Below are positions 1 through 12,074 of a stretch of DNA of 64,000 nt, one piece after another. Where the stretch lies: NCBI GenBank assembly GCA_023897205.1, contig JAHWDD010000007.1, positions 4,960,001-5,024,000 on the forward strand, in the 5' to 3' direction. A program made the position numbers and the translations under genes. The DNA is from Exophiala sp. HKRS030. Its lineage: Eukaryota > Ascomycota > Eurotiomycetes > Chaetothyriales > Herpotrichiellaceae. The first letter of the stretch is position 1; every line of letters begins with the position of its first letter. The notes beneath the pieces are model-generated. The model was not told the DNA's origin. It did not search any database and saw only the letters and a list, made by a program, of their open reading frames with translations.

Positions 1-380
1 ATCACGTCGGTATCTCCGATCGCATCTTTACTATCATTGCTCGGAATCTGTATGATGGTCGTTCCCAGTTCGGCAGCGATCTCGATCCATTCTCGTGCGT
101 TTTCCAATCTGTCCTCTAACGGCGTCGGTTGGCCTTCGAAATTGTCAAATGACCCAAAGCATAGAATCTCCACATTATGGTCAGCGCATAATTGTTTGAT
201 GCGACGGGCAGCCTCGAGCCTCGAGACGTCGTGCTGCTTCACGTAGGCGTCAAAGTCGGTGATGAACAGCTCGATTCCTTGATAGCCGGCTGCTTGTACT
301 GCTGAGATTTTGGATTCTAGAGTATGCGAGGCGTGCCAGCCCAATGAGACGGAAGAGATCGCGAGCTTGTGTTGGTCCAT
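1..380 (-). CDS. 3-dehydroshikimate dehydratase-like protein, N-terminal part (runs off left edge)
   Basis: The frame opens with ATG at 380-378 and stays open to the window edge, about 126 codons. The start MDQHKLAISSVSLGWHASH, followed by AGYQGIELF at about residues 31-39 and ELGTTIIQIPSN near residue 110, follows the N-terminal half of fungal QA-4/QutC, a xylose-isomerase-like TIM barrel that turns 3-dehydroshikimate into protocatechuate in quinate breakdown. The Glu after GI is in the position of the first metal-binding acidic residue of this fold. The C-terminal half is outside the window, so intactness cannot be judged. Divergent sugar phosphate isomerase/epimerase relatives of unknown substrate are the alternative. 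A second, dead copy of this family lies at 54046-55082. Confidence 0.75.
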   Translation of the reverse strand, partial: MDQHKLAISSVSLGWHASHTLESKISAVQAAGYQGIELFITDFDAYVKQHDVSRLEAARRIKQLCADHNVEILCFGSFDNFEGQPTPLEDRLENAREWIEIAAELGTTIIQIPSNDSKDAIGDTDV

Positions 381-1268
381 AGGTAGATTGATCGTGTGAT
401 GTGTTCCAACTACTTAGTAGTCACGTTATTTCTTTCTGCTGAATCTCTCAATCATGGACGTCACCACGCGCAAAGCATCCACCAGTTTACCAGGTCATCC
501 GTCGAGGTTTGTCATCTCCTATACACATTGACATACTGCGACGGGCATGAATCAATCCGCAGTAGCAACAAACGGGGAAGATCCGGCCAAATACCTGCAT
601 TCTAAACACTGCAAATGATGTACCCGACCCCGATTCCTGGGCTCTATGCACTATGACGTACCATTATGGCGGATTGATTAAAAGTGTTCAGGTCGTATGA
701 ATTAGGAAGTTGGGAAATGGTCACATTACCTCTTGAGATGAGCTCGATCAGCAACAACTGACAAGCAGGAACACACTCACCCAAATATCAATCGGACGTC
801 GTGTGCCTACTCGTAATTGATTGAGGAAGCCTGAGTTGCCGTGATACTGTTGTAGCTGTCGCTCTAATGCGGCACGAGCATCATCAATATCACATCAAAA
901 GTCATTCGACTCCACTAGTAATGACGTCGACGTTGTGAACTGGTAAAGTGAAGTCATAAGTGAAACCGAGATGGGGAAGTAGACTCCCGGAATCGTTGAT
1001 ATATGATTTTGAATCTTGAAAGGGGATTCTCTTACATACATAAATGATCGCTTTAGATCATGACAGAGTAAAGATTGCGAAGGTCAAGACTCCATTTTCC
1101 CATCTCATCGAACCTTTGTCCACACGAGCCCATGCTCGACGCATCCAATACCCACACTTTTATAAGCCTTTTAGATAGCGACGAACACTAGAGGAGTGAT
1201 TGCGCCGAGCAAGCGCTAGATTCTCCAAACCTCATATCACTTACTCACAACCTGCGCACTCCTGGCGT
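381..1268. other. intergenic, promoter side of the left-edge gene
   Basis: I see no open frame with protein-like content here. The stretch holds the upstream region of the dehydratase-like gene, which reads left from 380, and the downstream side of the membrane-protein gene that ends at 1269. No repeat or RNA gene was recognised. Confidence 0.5.
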
Positions 1269-2742
1269 TCAAAGTCTCTTTTTCTCCCCTACTACTCCTG
1301 CCTGAGCGAACACCGCTTCGTCTCGTTCCCAGATCAATGTCAAAGCCGTAGCAAAAGGTCCCAATAAGGCGATCTTGCCGAAAACAACGAACAAGCTGCC
1401 AATGTCCAAGGATCCTGAATCATTTTTGGTCGCTTTCTTGACAGGGTTGGAGTATCTTGACGCCAATGCCCAGATTATGTATGCAGCCGAAGTGATGTAA
1501 TAATCGTATTGCAAGAACCATTGAGAACCTTGCGCAATGTTGATTGCTTTGGCGTCGCCGAAGGGGTTTGGTGGCACAAAGACATTGACTGGGTGGAGTT
1601 CGGCCTGCGCTGCTGATGTAAACAGATTTGGAAATACGAAGGCAGAGATTGAAAGTGTTAATGTCGCGATATGAGTTGGAACACTAAACGCAAGTCCGAA
1701 TTTGTACACGTTTCGGAGGATGGCTATTTGGTTTGACTGACGGTCGCTTTCGTTGGTGTATTCAATCTTTGGCCACAGGGCAAAACTCCAGACGTAGTTG
1801 TAGACGGTCGTCCATAATGGAAAGGCTTGCCAGACGAGGATCGCCGTGATTTTGGATGTCACGCTCAGAACACTCGGGTTGGCAACGTCATTAGAATCGT
1901 GGGAACCACAAATCCGATTAAAGTGCCGAAGGGTAAGCCGGACAGGAGACCTTCTGGGATGGTCAAGGCTGCTGGAGTGATGGGCGCCGTGGAAGTAATC
2001 AGAGGCGAAGTGAAAAGATATAAAGTCAGATACACGGGTCCAACAACAGCATACCCGATGGTCTGAACCACAAGGCCCCAAATTGTTGTGCTAGAATCAA
2101 GAAGAATATGGATTAGCAGATCTTCAAAGTTGGCAGCTGGTAATTCCTATCCAAATAAACCCATGCCTAGAGAGGCCTAAAGAATCAACGCTGACTATTC
2201 GGTAACTTACAAAGAAATGATCCGGCCCTGATTAGCTTTCCTCGATCCTTCCAGAACATATATGGTCCATACCGCAACGGCCTGTCCGGCAAACAGAAAT
2301 GCAATCAAACTAGGAGCAGGGTTTTCCCCATCGACCAAGGGCCAGAAAAAAATGAGCAAAGTCGCCAATATTCCATCTGGGGATCATAGCCAGTAAAGCT
2401 GGTATTGAAAGTTGTCTTGGTCCATGAGCTATGCGTCGGTAGGACACCTTTCGCCCGATTCTCGACAATCTGAGGGAAGAGACCCCAGATTCACCGAACA
2501 GATGTAAAGACGCTACTCCAAGGCCGATCAAGCCAGCAACAGCGATGCGAGATAGTGTGAGAAAAGCCATGGCTTGATCGTCGTTGCCGATTGATATTGT
2601 CGACAACGGGACAACTGAAGGTGATTCCACGTGCTGGTAGAGCACGGTTTCAAACTGAATAGATGTATTTGAGAGTATTGCCTGATGAGTTCTTTGACTT
2701 ACCGAAATCCGAGGCTTGAATGAAATGACTTGTCGAAGCCAT
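1269..2742 (-). pseudogene. polytopic membrane protein of fungal metabolite-cluster type, frameshifted
   Basis: Read leftwards, hydrophobic segments follow one another in three frames. ATG at 2742 opens MASTSHFIQASDF. A 48-nt intron (2702-2655) gives FETVLYQHVES, with GPRQLSIPALLAMIP near 2400. After a frame change near 2372 the frame reads FFWPLVDGENPAPSLIAFLF to the donor at 2210. The exon from 2090 reads IWGLVVQTIGYAVVGPVYLT. A second frame change near 1878 (one base missing in a C run) leads into SVTSKITAILVWQAFPLW and on to the TGA at 1269. The exon 1 join is also one base out of phase. The layout is that of uncharacterised integral membrane proteins common near fungal secondary-metabolite genes; function is unknown. 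Either a recent pseudogene or base-call errors; three separate phase faults favour decay. Confidence 0.5.
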
Positions 2743-2769
2743 CGAGTCAGCTTATAAGGAGGACATCAG

Positions 2770-3760
2770 TTGTTCTTAAGGTGTAGAGAGGGGGGCCTGG
2801 ATTCCAGATTCTGCAGTTCTGATTGGCCGGTCAGCCGACGGGTCGTCCTCTTTCCGAAGCACTCGTTGGTACGGCGAACTATAGAGCATCAATATGCAGA
2901 CGCATACAGGCATCCGGACGCATTAATTGATGAAATATCAGGCCAATCTCGCGAAATCATTCTAGAGATGGCAGATTTCATTCAACCACTACTCAATGCG
3001 GCAGGCTATTACTTGCGCCTTACTGGTCAGTACATCGTGCATCTTTCAATGTCTTCGTACCCTATGGCTGGGCATCTGGCCGAGGCCCTTGCTTTTCACT
3101 ATTGCTCAAACATGGTTGATCTCTTACTAACCACAGTGGGAAAAAAACCGCTTCAAATGGTACGAGCGTCTCGAATAAAGTCAAGCACTGATCTGCTGTT
3201 CAGAAGCATGTTTGAATCCGTGTACCGAGTCTGGAGTAATTGTACTTGCACTGACAGGCAAGCCACCTCTTCTTTCTTTGTGTGGCTGGCCGAAGCATCT
3301 GCAATTGGGCAGCACTGGCGCAAATGCTGCTCACTTGCTATTCGTCACAATCTCGGCTTCTGTCCGACATTGCTCGTTTCCTCATGCGTGGACCGCTTTG
3401 CCCCGCCATCGAGTCCAGCTCGACAATTCGAGAAGTGCATTTGTCCTCGATCAATTGCAGACCCTGCGATTCGGGTTGACTTCCAGTCTCTCGGCCCTCA
3501 TGTCCGACCTCGCGGTGACTTGAAACAGACACCTGCAGCAATATCTCGTTCTAGCAGCGCAAAAAGTCATGTTTTGTCAAACACAGTTGATAAACGACTT
3601 GGGCGCTCGTTCCGATGGATCGGTACCAACTCTAACATGGACACAGCTGCCTTCGATGATATTCCATCAATGGAAAGTGAACGCAAAGACCCTGGTAAGA
3701 ACGTGGATCGTGCTACTCGTTGATTATGTCGAGCTTATAACAGTTGGAGCCAATGTGATC
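2770..3760 (+). other. unidentified coding-like stretch, possibly a broken gene
   Basis: A 317-codon frame is open from 2770 to 3723 but has no ATG until 2968 (MADFIQPLLNAAGYYLRLTG). A second frame from 3212 to 3523 ends SSLSALMSDLAVT before TGA, and that frame then continues as NRHLQQYLVLAAQKVMFCQ and LTWTQLPSMIFHQWKVNAK to about 3760. The second frame reads more like a real protein than the first, and the TGA sits where TGG would keep it open. I do not recognise the family. It could be the C-terminal part of a decayed gene or chance frames; no function is proposed. Confidence 0.25.
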
Positions 3761-4293
3761 GGCTGCCTGATCAGAGGACGGCGACCTGACGGACGGTGCG
3801 GCTGATGTGCGTTTATTTCCCTGCGGCTGACTACGCACTTTCTTGACTCATGCATCACTAGATTCTAGCCTCACAGGCAGACATAAGCACCATACATTGT
3901 GTGGCCAACGCCCGTAAGGTGAGCATATGCTTCCAAAACACTTGCAATATGTGTACGCGTATCCAAGGCAAATGGGCGTTTAGACTAAACACAATATGAC
4001 GCTAGCACCAAATTCCTCTGAGTTGCTGGCAATACTTGCGAACAGTAGATGACCCAAGCACTAACCAGTGGCGCTTTGACTCGCTGCTCACAAAGTGTGT
4101 CTATCAGCTTATCATTCGAACTGACTTGATACTTATCCCATGCGATGGTCCTCAGAGTGTCGAAGCTTCCATGCACAATACTGGTTCTACAATCACCACC
4201 ACCCCACCACCACCAACAGTAGCACAAACCAGTGTTCAGAATTGAGCGGATTTTAGTCGGGTCCGAGGTCGGCAGAGACGAAGTTCGAGTACC
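3761..4293. other. intergenic, upstream of the flavin monooxygenase
   Basis: There is no recognisable gene. A short run of ACC/CCA triplets occurs near 4195-4218. This is the promoter side of the gene starting at 4294. Confidence 0.45.
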
Positions 4294-6242
4294 ATGCTTG
4301 ACTACATTATCATAGGCGCAGGCACGTTATCTTGGCGGTATCCTTAACCTAACGACTAACATACGAAAAAGGACCTTCGGGCTTGTGTGCCGCAAAAACA
4401 ATCCTAGAATGCGAACCTAGCGCCAAGCTCAGGATCTTTGACGCCGTGAGTTCAGAGCCTGAAAAATGATGTTTTCATTCGCCTTTCTAAAACCCTTCTC
4501 CTTAGAACAAAACGCTCGGCGGTGTTTGGGCCAAGGAGAATCTATACCCAGGCTTAAAGACTAACAATGTTCGCAATGGGATCGATTTCTCAGATTTCCA
4601 CATGCACGACGGATTCGGAATTGAGGCCGGTCAACATGTGACGGGGGAGGCGATGCATAATTATCTCCACGCTTATGCCGACCGAGCAGGTCTTCTGGAT
4701 CTTATAACTTACGAAGCCAAGGTTCGGCAGGTTTATCGTGCGAGCGCAAACACCAGCTGGAATATCACAATCGATGGCGTAAAGGAAGCTGAAGTGCAAA
4801 CCAAGAAACTCATTGTTGCAGTAGGATCCAACAATGTGCCTCACCGCCCTGTCTTGCAAGGTTCCGATTCGTTTGAACGACCAATAATTCATTCAGGCGA
4901 GCTCGGTAAACGAAGCGAGACTCTGACAGATGGGTCATCCGTTGGAGCAATAGCAGTGTTGGGTGGTGGCAAATCGGCATATGATGCAGTCTATCTGGCA
5001 GCATCCCAGGGCCGGCAAGTCGAATGGATTATTCGGAAAACAGGAAAAGGCCCTGCATGGATCTTCCCGATTTACACGTATCTGGGACCTTTCAAAGCCC
5101 TTCGAGAAAAGCTTCCTGGTCGAAGAATCATATCTGCATTCAGCCCTTGCTTATGGGAGGATGGGCTAGGCTGGTTGAGACATTTCCTTCATTTCACCAC
5201 CATTGGCAAAAAAATTGCACAAAAGTTCTGGACAAACCTTCATGTGAAAACCTTGGCCGATTGTGGCATGCTCAAAGACGAAAGAACCAAGGTCTTGGAG
5301 CCCGAGACTGCGTAAGTCGATCTCCCAATCTGTTGCGCCATCTTATCACTGACAATTGTGTAGACCCTTCTGGTACGGTACTGCAACTGGCGTGCTGAGC
5401 TATGAGAACGACTTTTATGATCTTTTGAAGAGTGGCCAAGTTCGGGTGCACCGAAAAGACATATCACATTTGTCCAAGGGCACCATCAATTTCGGTGATG
5501 GAACGACTGTACAAGTCGACGCCTTAATCACTGCCACTGGATTTTCAGTCAAACCAAAAATTGATTTTGCACCTACCACAGCTCACTCAGATCTCGGTAT
5601 CCCGTCGACTTCCTTCACGTCCGAGCAACATGCCTTTTGGAGCAGATTGAACAACAAGGCCGATGCAACGATCGCAGCTAGATTTCCTCGTCTCCTAGTT
5701 GGACCGCATCTTTCTCCAAGCTCGAACATAGCCAAGAATGTTCGACCATACGACCCGACACTGTATCCCGAATTGAACTATACTCCCTTTCAGCTATATC
5801 GAGCCATCGCTCCCCCGGACTGACAGCGCAAGGGGATAATTCTTTGGCATTCATCAGCATGTTCGCAAACCTCTCGAATACACCGCGTTGCGAACTGCAA
5901 TGTCTTTGGGCATACGCTTACCTCAACGACAAGATCGAGATCGACAGATCAAAGGTGTTTGAAGAAACTGCGCTGATGAGTCGATACGTCCGGCACCGAG
6001 CACCGTATGGACATGGACGATTTATTCCAGACCTCGTTTTTGACCAGCTCCCATACATGGACACCCTCCTTCAGGATTTGAAGTTAAGATACTGGCGAAA
6101 GGGCAACATATTTGCCGAAATCTTTGCACCATACACAGCAGCAGATTATCGAGGCATTACGGAGGAGTGGTCAAAGGCGAATTCATCTCGAAAGACAATT
6201 CTGACCTCAGACACAACTCCTCTCCTGGCCGGCCAAAAGTGA
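4294..6242 (+). CDS. FMO-like flavin monooxygenase, one frameshift near the C-terminus
   Basis: Exons 4294-4321, 4372-4445, 4506-5311 and 5364-6242. Exon 1 is MLDYIIIGAG and exon 2 continues PSGLCAAKT, so the GxGxxG FAD-binding motif is split by an intron with a GC donor (GCACGT, 4322-4371). GGVWAKENLYPGLKTNN gives the conserved FMO loop, AVLGGGKSAYDAV (about residue 195) is the NADPH-binding GxGxxA-like motif, and ALITATGFS matches the FMO ATG motif. The frame hits TGA at 5821-5823 after IAPPD; one base to the right it reads GLTAQGDNSLAFISMFANLS and runs to 6242. One added C in the run at 5812-5816 would join them (595 aa). The family hydroxylates soft nucleophiles or ketones with NADPH and O2; substrate unknown. 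Confidence 0.8.
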
Positions 6243-7737
6243 CACTGTACAGCTCCTGTCGCGTGTAGACCAACGACATTTCTTTTAGCCATATTTGATG
6301 TCGATTTGATACTATGACCAGAGCAATCTTTGCCTCTTCAGCCAGACTCCACATTCCCTCGAGCGTAGGCGCAATTTCCAAAACACCCGGAAACGTTGAT
6401 TGGTGATCAAATTCATCACTTATCCGATGAAAGGCCGTGAAGGTTGTGACTTCTATGCATGGCCGCCGACATGGAGCCTCGAACCTTGCGTGGCGACTTG
6501 GGCGGGAATATGTATTCCCGTGCGAATTGGACCAAGTGAACTTGTAGGATCAGGGAAAGGCTTGTTCGGAATATTTATCAGCGGGTACCGAGTATGGAGC
6601 ATGTAGGATGTATTTGCCGGGCCAGCGAGTTAGTGGCGCTGACCTCGGAAAAAGCCCGTGTCGTGAGCAAAGCCATCCCCTTTCTGGCAATCATGGTGTG
6701 ATGGGCGCGCATGAGATACAGGTTTCCCTGGGACGTTTTACCCGTAGGTTCATTGTCGTGTTCACTTGGCCCATAACCTGATAGCGCGTTATCTGCTTCT
6801 GGTCGGTTTGTTAAGAGGCACGAAAGGTCCAGCTAATGTTGGCCACCAACTTCCTCTGGTATATGGATATGCCTTTACAGACTTTGCCCAAAAGGAAACG
6901 GAAACGGAGGTCCAATCACTTGGCGTCTCTGTAGGGCAGAGCTCCAAGGAACTTTTCACTGTCATTCGACTCGAGCCAAGTCGTCGTTTAGGTGCCTTTT
7001 CTCGGCGGTCTTGTGTCTAGACCTGGTAGGTGGAGGGCGGCTCCGCAAGTCAACACTCATGTGATGGTTGGACGACGTCTCGGTTCATGCTACTGTATCC
7101 TCCCAATTCTGATTACGGGGTAGCGATAGCGGGGGCACGCCATCTTGCCCGACGATCAGCCTCAAGTCGTCAATGTTCCCCATTCCCCGTGGTTTTATCC
7201 GTCGCAATCACGGAAAGCCGGGCATTCGTGGGCATTCCCCTTGGGGTCCAGACCATATCGGGTTATTGGCAAATCACCCGGATATACGCTCTACCTACGC
7301 TATTTTATCTACCGGTCCACAATTATTGGGTGCTTCGGTCTTCTTAATAGCCTAAGAAAAACAACCAGACTTTGGAGAAACACCTGATGGCATTATGGGG
7401 GACCAATCGCAGTCACCGTTGTATCGATACACTCGCCTTCTCGACCTCGGAATCCGGCCAGCGCTAACTAGCTATACGAAGCCAATGAACTTCGCGGGTA
7501 CTTCCAGATCAACGTGCCAAAGGCTGCCGGACATTGGTCGGGATGGAGACATGGAGACATGGTTACGGTCCTGTTTCTCAAGGTTGCATTGTTGTCGATG
7601 CGTCTGACTAAGGATTCTTCTGGATGCGGACATGGTCTTGCATACGACTATTTAGTCTCCACGATCGCCACGAGGTATTCTACTTTTCCATCTGTCGCAT
7701 CAAGTGGGAACTCAAAGTTCCCCTGGGCGTGGTCAAG
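6243..7737. other. long intergenic region
   Basis: About 1.5 kb without a credible gene. Short open frames here have no ATG-led conserved content. It separates two same-strand genes and must contain the terminator of the monooxygenase and the promoter and leader of the sugar transporter. Confidence 0.5.
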
Positions 7738-9659
7738 ATGTCCACCGACAAGAGAGCTGAGGCTGATGCCATTCAGACCGAGACGGCCGATAGTGGACTT
7801 GATCACCTTAAGAATGTTGACCTTCACGACAAGGCCCTGGCAAACCAGGCACTCGAGGGTACTATTCAGGAACATAATGTGGGAATCTGGCAAGCCTTCA
7901 AGACTCACAGACGCGCTGCATTATGGTCTATTCGTAAGCATGGCTCTACCGTACGTTTGAGACCATTCAACTGACAAATTGCAAAAAGTCATCTCCACCA
8001 CCGTCATCATGGAGGGCTACGATGTTACTCTCATCGGATCTTTCTACGGTTACCCAAGTTTCCGACGCAAGTATGGCGAGTTCCTCGATGATGAAAACGG
8101 CTACCAGATCTCGGCGAGGTGGCAACAGAAGTTCAACTCCATCGGTGCCTTGGCCAACATCATCGGTGCCTTATTGAACGGATGGGCAACCTCCAAATGG
8201 GGTCACCGAAAGGTGCTGATGGCATCGTTGTTCTGGCTTGCAGCCTTCATCTTCCTGGTCTTCTTCGCCCCCAACATCGAAGTCATGCTCGTCGGACAGA
8301 TTCTATGCAACGTTCCATGGGGAGTCTTCGCAACCACAGGTAAATTGGATCTACGTTCACTTCGCGTAAACAACCACTGACGCATTTCGCTACAGGACCA
8401 GCATATGCTGCAGAAGTGACTCCTCTGGCCATCCGAGGATATCTTACCGCATATGTCAACCTTTGCTGGTGCATCGGACAATTCATTTCTGCCGGCGTTC
8501 TCAAAGGACTGGTCAACAACCCGACTCAATGGAGCTACAGAATCCCTTTTGCCATCCAATGGGTCTGGCCGATCCCACTTGGGATCGCTGCTTTCCTAGC
8601 GCCAGAATCTCCATGGTACCTCGTTCGCCGAGGACGCCTCGAAGCGGCCAAGAAATCGCTCGAGAGACTGTCAGAACCAGACCACCACGGCAACGTTGAT
8701 TCGACCATTGCAATGATGGTGCACACCAACAAGCTCGAAATCGAGGAACGCGAGGGCGTGACCTACTATGACGCTTTCCGAGGCACCAACCGCCGGCGGA
8801 CAGAGATCGCATGTATCGGCTTCCTGTCTCAAATCACCAACGGTGGCGCCCTCTGCTACAGCGGATCTTTCTTCTTCCAGCAAACCGGCATCGGTCCCAG
8901 TGCCGCATACGGAATCGCATTGGGCGGCACTGGCATCGCCTTTGTCGGAACCATCATCTCGTGGTTCTACATCTACAAATTCGGCCGCCGCACCATCTGG
9001 CTGTCGGGTTTCGCCTTCTTGGTCGTCATTCTGTGGACCATCGGGTTCCTTGCTTTGCCGAAACAGACTAAATCACTCGCCTGGGCCCAGTCGCTGCTTT
9101 GTATCGTCTGGCTGGGCGCATATTCCATGTCCGTTGGTCCCATCATCTATACGCTTGTCGCCGAAATCGGCTCCACCCGTCTGCGCACGCAAACCGTCGT
9201 CTTGGGTCGAAGCACCTACTACGTCGGCAATATCATCTGCGGTGGTTTGATCCAGCCTGAACTTCTCTCTCCGGGTCATGGAACGCCAAGGGCAAGACTG
9301 TAAGTTATCTTTTTTCCTTCCAATTCAATATAACCCCACCTCCGACCTCGACCTAGACATGGCTGACCCTTTCTAACGCAGGCTTTCTTCTGGGCGGGTC
9401 TTGCATCTCTGACTCTGCTCTGGGGATATTTCCGTATGTTCGAGACCAAAGACCGGACTTTCGGCGAGTTGGACTTCATGGTAAGTACTAGCAAAACTTT
9501 CCCCCTGGGACTTTTCGTCCACGATACTCGGAAAGAGCAATCGCTAACATTCACACGCGCGCAGTTCTTGAACAACGTTCCAGCCCGCAAGTCTGCGAGC
9601 TACGTGATCCCGAGGGTGAGCTCTACTCTGCCGACGAACGCCGTGTAGAGAAACAGTGA
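7738..9659 (+). CDS. MFS alpha-glucoside/maltose-type sugar transporter, two frameshifts at the C-terminus
   Basis: Exons 7738-7933, 7989-8339, 8396-9299, 9382-9480 and 9565-9659. The protein follows fungal maltose permeases: GYDVTLIGSFYGYPSFRRKY after the first helix, a GHRK cytoplasmic loop, AAEVTPLAIRGYLTAYVN, PESPWYLVRRGR, FGRRTIW and STRLRTQTVVLGRS, with an N-terminal cytosolic tail of about 65 residues. Near 9272-9276 one base is missing: the frame reads PGHGTPRARL and stops, while the next frame gives SWNAKGKT and then the correctly spliced AFFWAGLASLTLLWGYF. Near 9604-9606 a second base is missing: VIPRVSS versus DPEGELYSADERR to TGA at 9657. With two bases added the length is 548 aa, normal for the family. 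Expected site is the plasma membrane, importing a disaccharide with protons. Confidence 0.85.
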
Positions 9660-10204
9660 ACGTCCATGATCGGGTCCCTCTCTCTTTCTGGTGATGAAAT
9701 GAAATGAAATGCATATCAATACAATACAATGAATGAAGACAGCCAATCGTATTCTCATAAGAGAGACTAGAGGGAACACATCGGCAGAGATATGATTAGT
9801 ACTCAGATTGTCTAGATGGTGTGTTCGATCGAAGTACTCTATTGAGTAGTTTCTCTTCAAGTCTGTGACCAGTCATGACAAGCTATAGCATTTTCTACCG
9901 TGTATTCACTTTTCCCAAGACTGAACTAAACGCCCTGTCGAAGAAGGCCTTTCTGCTCCATAACCTTAGAAGTCCTTATCCTGCAGAGCTCCACTCCACA
10001 CTTGATTGAAAACGACTCACAGCCGATCGTCTAGATCCATGTCGCGAAGATCTCTGGCTCGTGCCCCTTTCCCCTTTTCCATTCTCGCTTCTTCCTCCCC
10101 ACCCCTCCCTCCCCCTTTCTCGGGTAGCCTACTTACTGACCCTCTCACCCTCTCCTAAATCTCACCTCTCTGCCGAGCTAAGTCCCCACGATGAAGTCCA
10201 ATCA
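9660..10204. other. intergenic, with a C/T-rich tract
   Basis: No gene is seen. A pyrimidine-rich stretch lies at about 10058-10170. This is the shared 3' side of two convergent genes. Confidence 0.45.
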
Positions 10205-10747
10205 TCACCGCAAGAAGTCACGACATGTCTGCGGATAGAGTTCTTCATCGTCCAGCGATGAACGAACCGACGCCGTCTCGTGCCAATCGTCCCTACCTCC
10301 GAGTAGGCGACTCGTCGCTTGCCGCTGGAGAGGCATTGTCGCAGCGTATTCCGAAGAAGCGTCCCGTGAGATTGCCGATAGAGCACTGTTACTGGTAATG
10401 GTGGTGTCATGCCGAGGCGCGTGGCGTGTTGATGTAATTGGTGAAATCGCTGTTGTTGGTGATATCGGTGAAATTGTCAGTGAAGTCGGTGTTGACGATG
10501 CAGACGACGTTACTGTTCGCGACGATGATTCTACCGATGAGACGCTGACAACCGATTGTGGTGAGCAGTATGTGGCGTTGAAGTCGATAGACCAGCTCCG
10601 CTCGTGCTTGCGACGTCGAAAGCGGCGGGATGTTGGCCTTGGAGTCTGTGTAACTTCGCTCGCATTGGGTTCTGATGATGTTGTTTTGGTTGATGTTGTG
10701 GTCGAGGTTCGAGAGAGGAACGAGAGCCGCCGTTCGGAGACGGGCAT
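10205..10747 (-). CDS. hypothetical Ser/Thr-rich basic protein
   Basis: ATG at 10747 opens MPVSERRLSFLSRTSTTTST and the frame runs 180 codons to the stop at 10205. The N-terminal third is basic (SRRFRRRKHERSW near residue 45), the middle is a long Ser/Thr/Pro run, and the C-terminal end is acidic (SSLDDEELYP). No membrane helix, signal peptide or known domain is visible; it looks disordered. The frame stays open upstream to 10972 but without another ATG that is clearly better. The low complexity means part of the openness could be compositional, so this is a moderate call with no function assigned. Confidence 0.45.
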   Translation of the reverse strand: MPVSERRLSFLSRTSTTTSTKTTSSEPNASEVTQTPRPTSRRFRRRKHERSWSIDFNATYCSPQSVVSVSSVESSSRTVTSSASSTPTSLTISPISPTTAISPITSTRHAPRHDTTITSNSALSAISRDASSEYAATMPLQRQATSRLLGGRDDWHETASVRSSLDDEELYPQTCRDFLR

Positions 10748-12074
10748 GGTGTTTGTAGAGTCGTTTGAGTTGGAGGAAAGAAGTAGTAGGTCAGTTGAGG
10801 ACTTCCTCGTCGTTGGTCTGGCTTGTTGCAGCACTCGGATCCACTGATTATGGTGAGTGGTGGCTGGTTGCCGGCGGGATAAATGATGATTCGATGATTC
10901 ACAACTTTCTACCGTCCACAACGGCCCAGAGGCGAGGAGCCTAGGGCTGAAGTTGGCTGTCGTCTCGAGCACCCAAGAGATACAAAGTGTACTTTGACAA
11001 AAGAGAATAGATCAACAGACACTCAGTTAGATCCGATGTAAGCAAGCAAACGTCAAGTTAACTCAAGCAACAGATACTCAAGAAGGGGTAATTGATTTCT
11101 CACATCCCGTCCATTGGCACCCAGCGGCTCAGTGGAGATCCGTCGCTACTCAAAGACCCTGTACCACGTCAGGGTGGTTACACTGACCGTGATCATCCTA
11201 CCCAACTCCCTAACCTGGTTACTTTACTCCGGACATGGTGAAAGAGGTCTTAACAACCGACGTGGTGGGAACCCTAAAAAACACTTTGGGGAAATAGACC
11301 GGTCTGGGTGAAGCAACGGGTGCGTGAAAGCTTGTGTGTGATTGGCATTTCGTGCTTAGGTTGTAGCTAAAAGAGTATGTACAAGGTACATGTACAAGCA
11401 CCTAACAGGTACTCCGTACAGAGGGAGAACTACTCTTCTCCCAGGTGGGGAAAGGTCGGGGTCGATCGATGTCCACCGAAGTCGTTGGCTCAGGCGGTCA
11501 AAGAGGGCCGAGGTGTCATGCATCATGCATCATGCATGGATGATGATGGTCAACCCCTCGGTGGATTCGAGGGTGTCTGACACGTAATACTCGGCACTCC
11601 GACTTGAGTACCTAACTAACTGGTAGAAAGTGGCTGACTCTGCTAGACAGACGAAGCCAGTGGAGGGGTAGCAATCTAGTTAAGTAGAGACGGAAGGGAG
11701 ATCTCCTTACCTACGGAGATTGAAGATCTGAGGCACTTCTAAGCGGCGGCTCGATGGTGGCGCCGTCGGCAGTTATGTAGATATACGAACAAGACATATA
11801 TGATGTCGCGTAATGGCTGGGCAGCGACAATGAAAACAATGAATTATGAACATAACTCGTGGTAAGCTTTATCAAGCGGTGGCGTCGATGGACCACGTCC
11901 TATAGCTCTTCTACTAACATGTATGTCTCGCAGCTGAAAGAAAGTCTTGGTCCGACATTGGGTTTTTGCTCAGTGTCGTGTACGGTATCTACAAATAATC
12001 CACAGCCCGGCTACTGCCCCGGATAGTTCTCGACACATGCACATCGCTAACGTAAATGCCTCCTTATATTTCAA
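10748..12074. other. intergenic with short direct and inverted repeats
   Basis: About 1.3 kb without a gene. Three tandem CATGCAT-type units occur at 11516-11540, and a GTAC-rich patch with small inverted repeats at 11373-11420. Only scattered short open frames are present. Confidence 0.45.

Noticed and set aside
5821..5843. Intron as an explanation for the FMO frame break
   Set aside because: There is no GT donor between the conserved residues on the two sides, and the two frames abut without a gap in the protein.
8513..9279. Several leftward frames opposite the sugar transporter
   Set aside because: They overlap exons with clear transporter motifs and have no content of their own.
10398..10847. 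Val/Asp-rich + strand frame of 149 codons
   Set aside because: It is the antisense shadow of the Ser/Thr-rich protein at 10205-10747.
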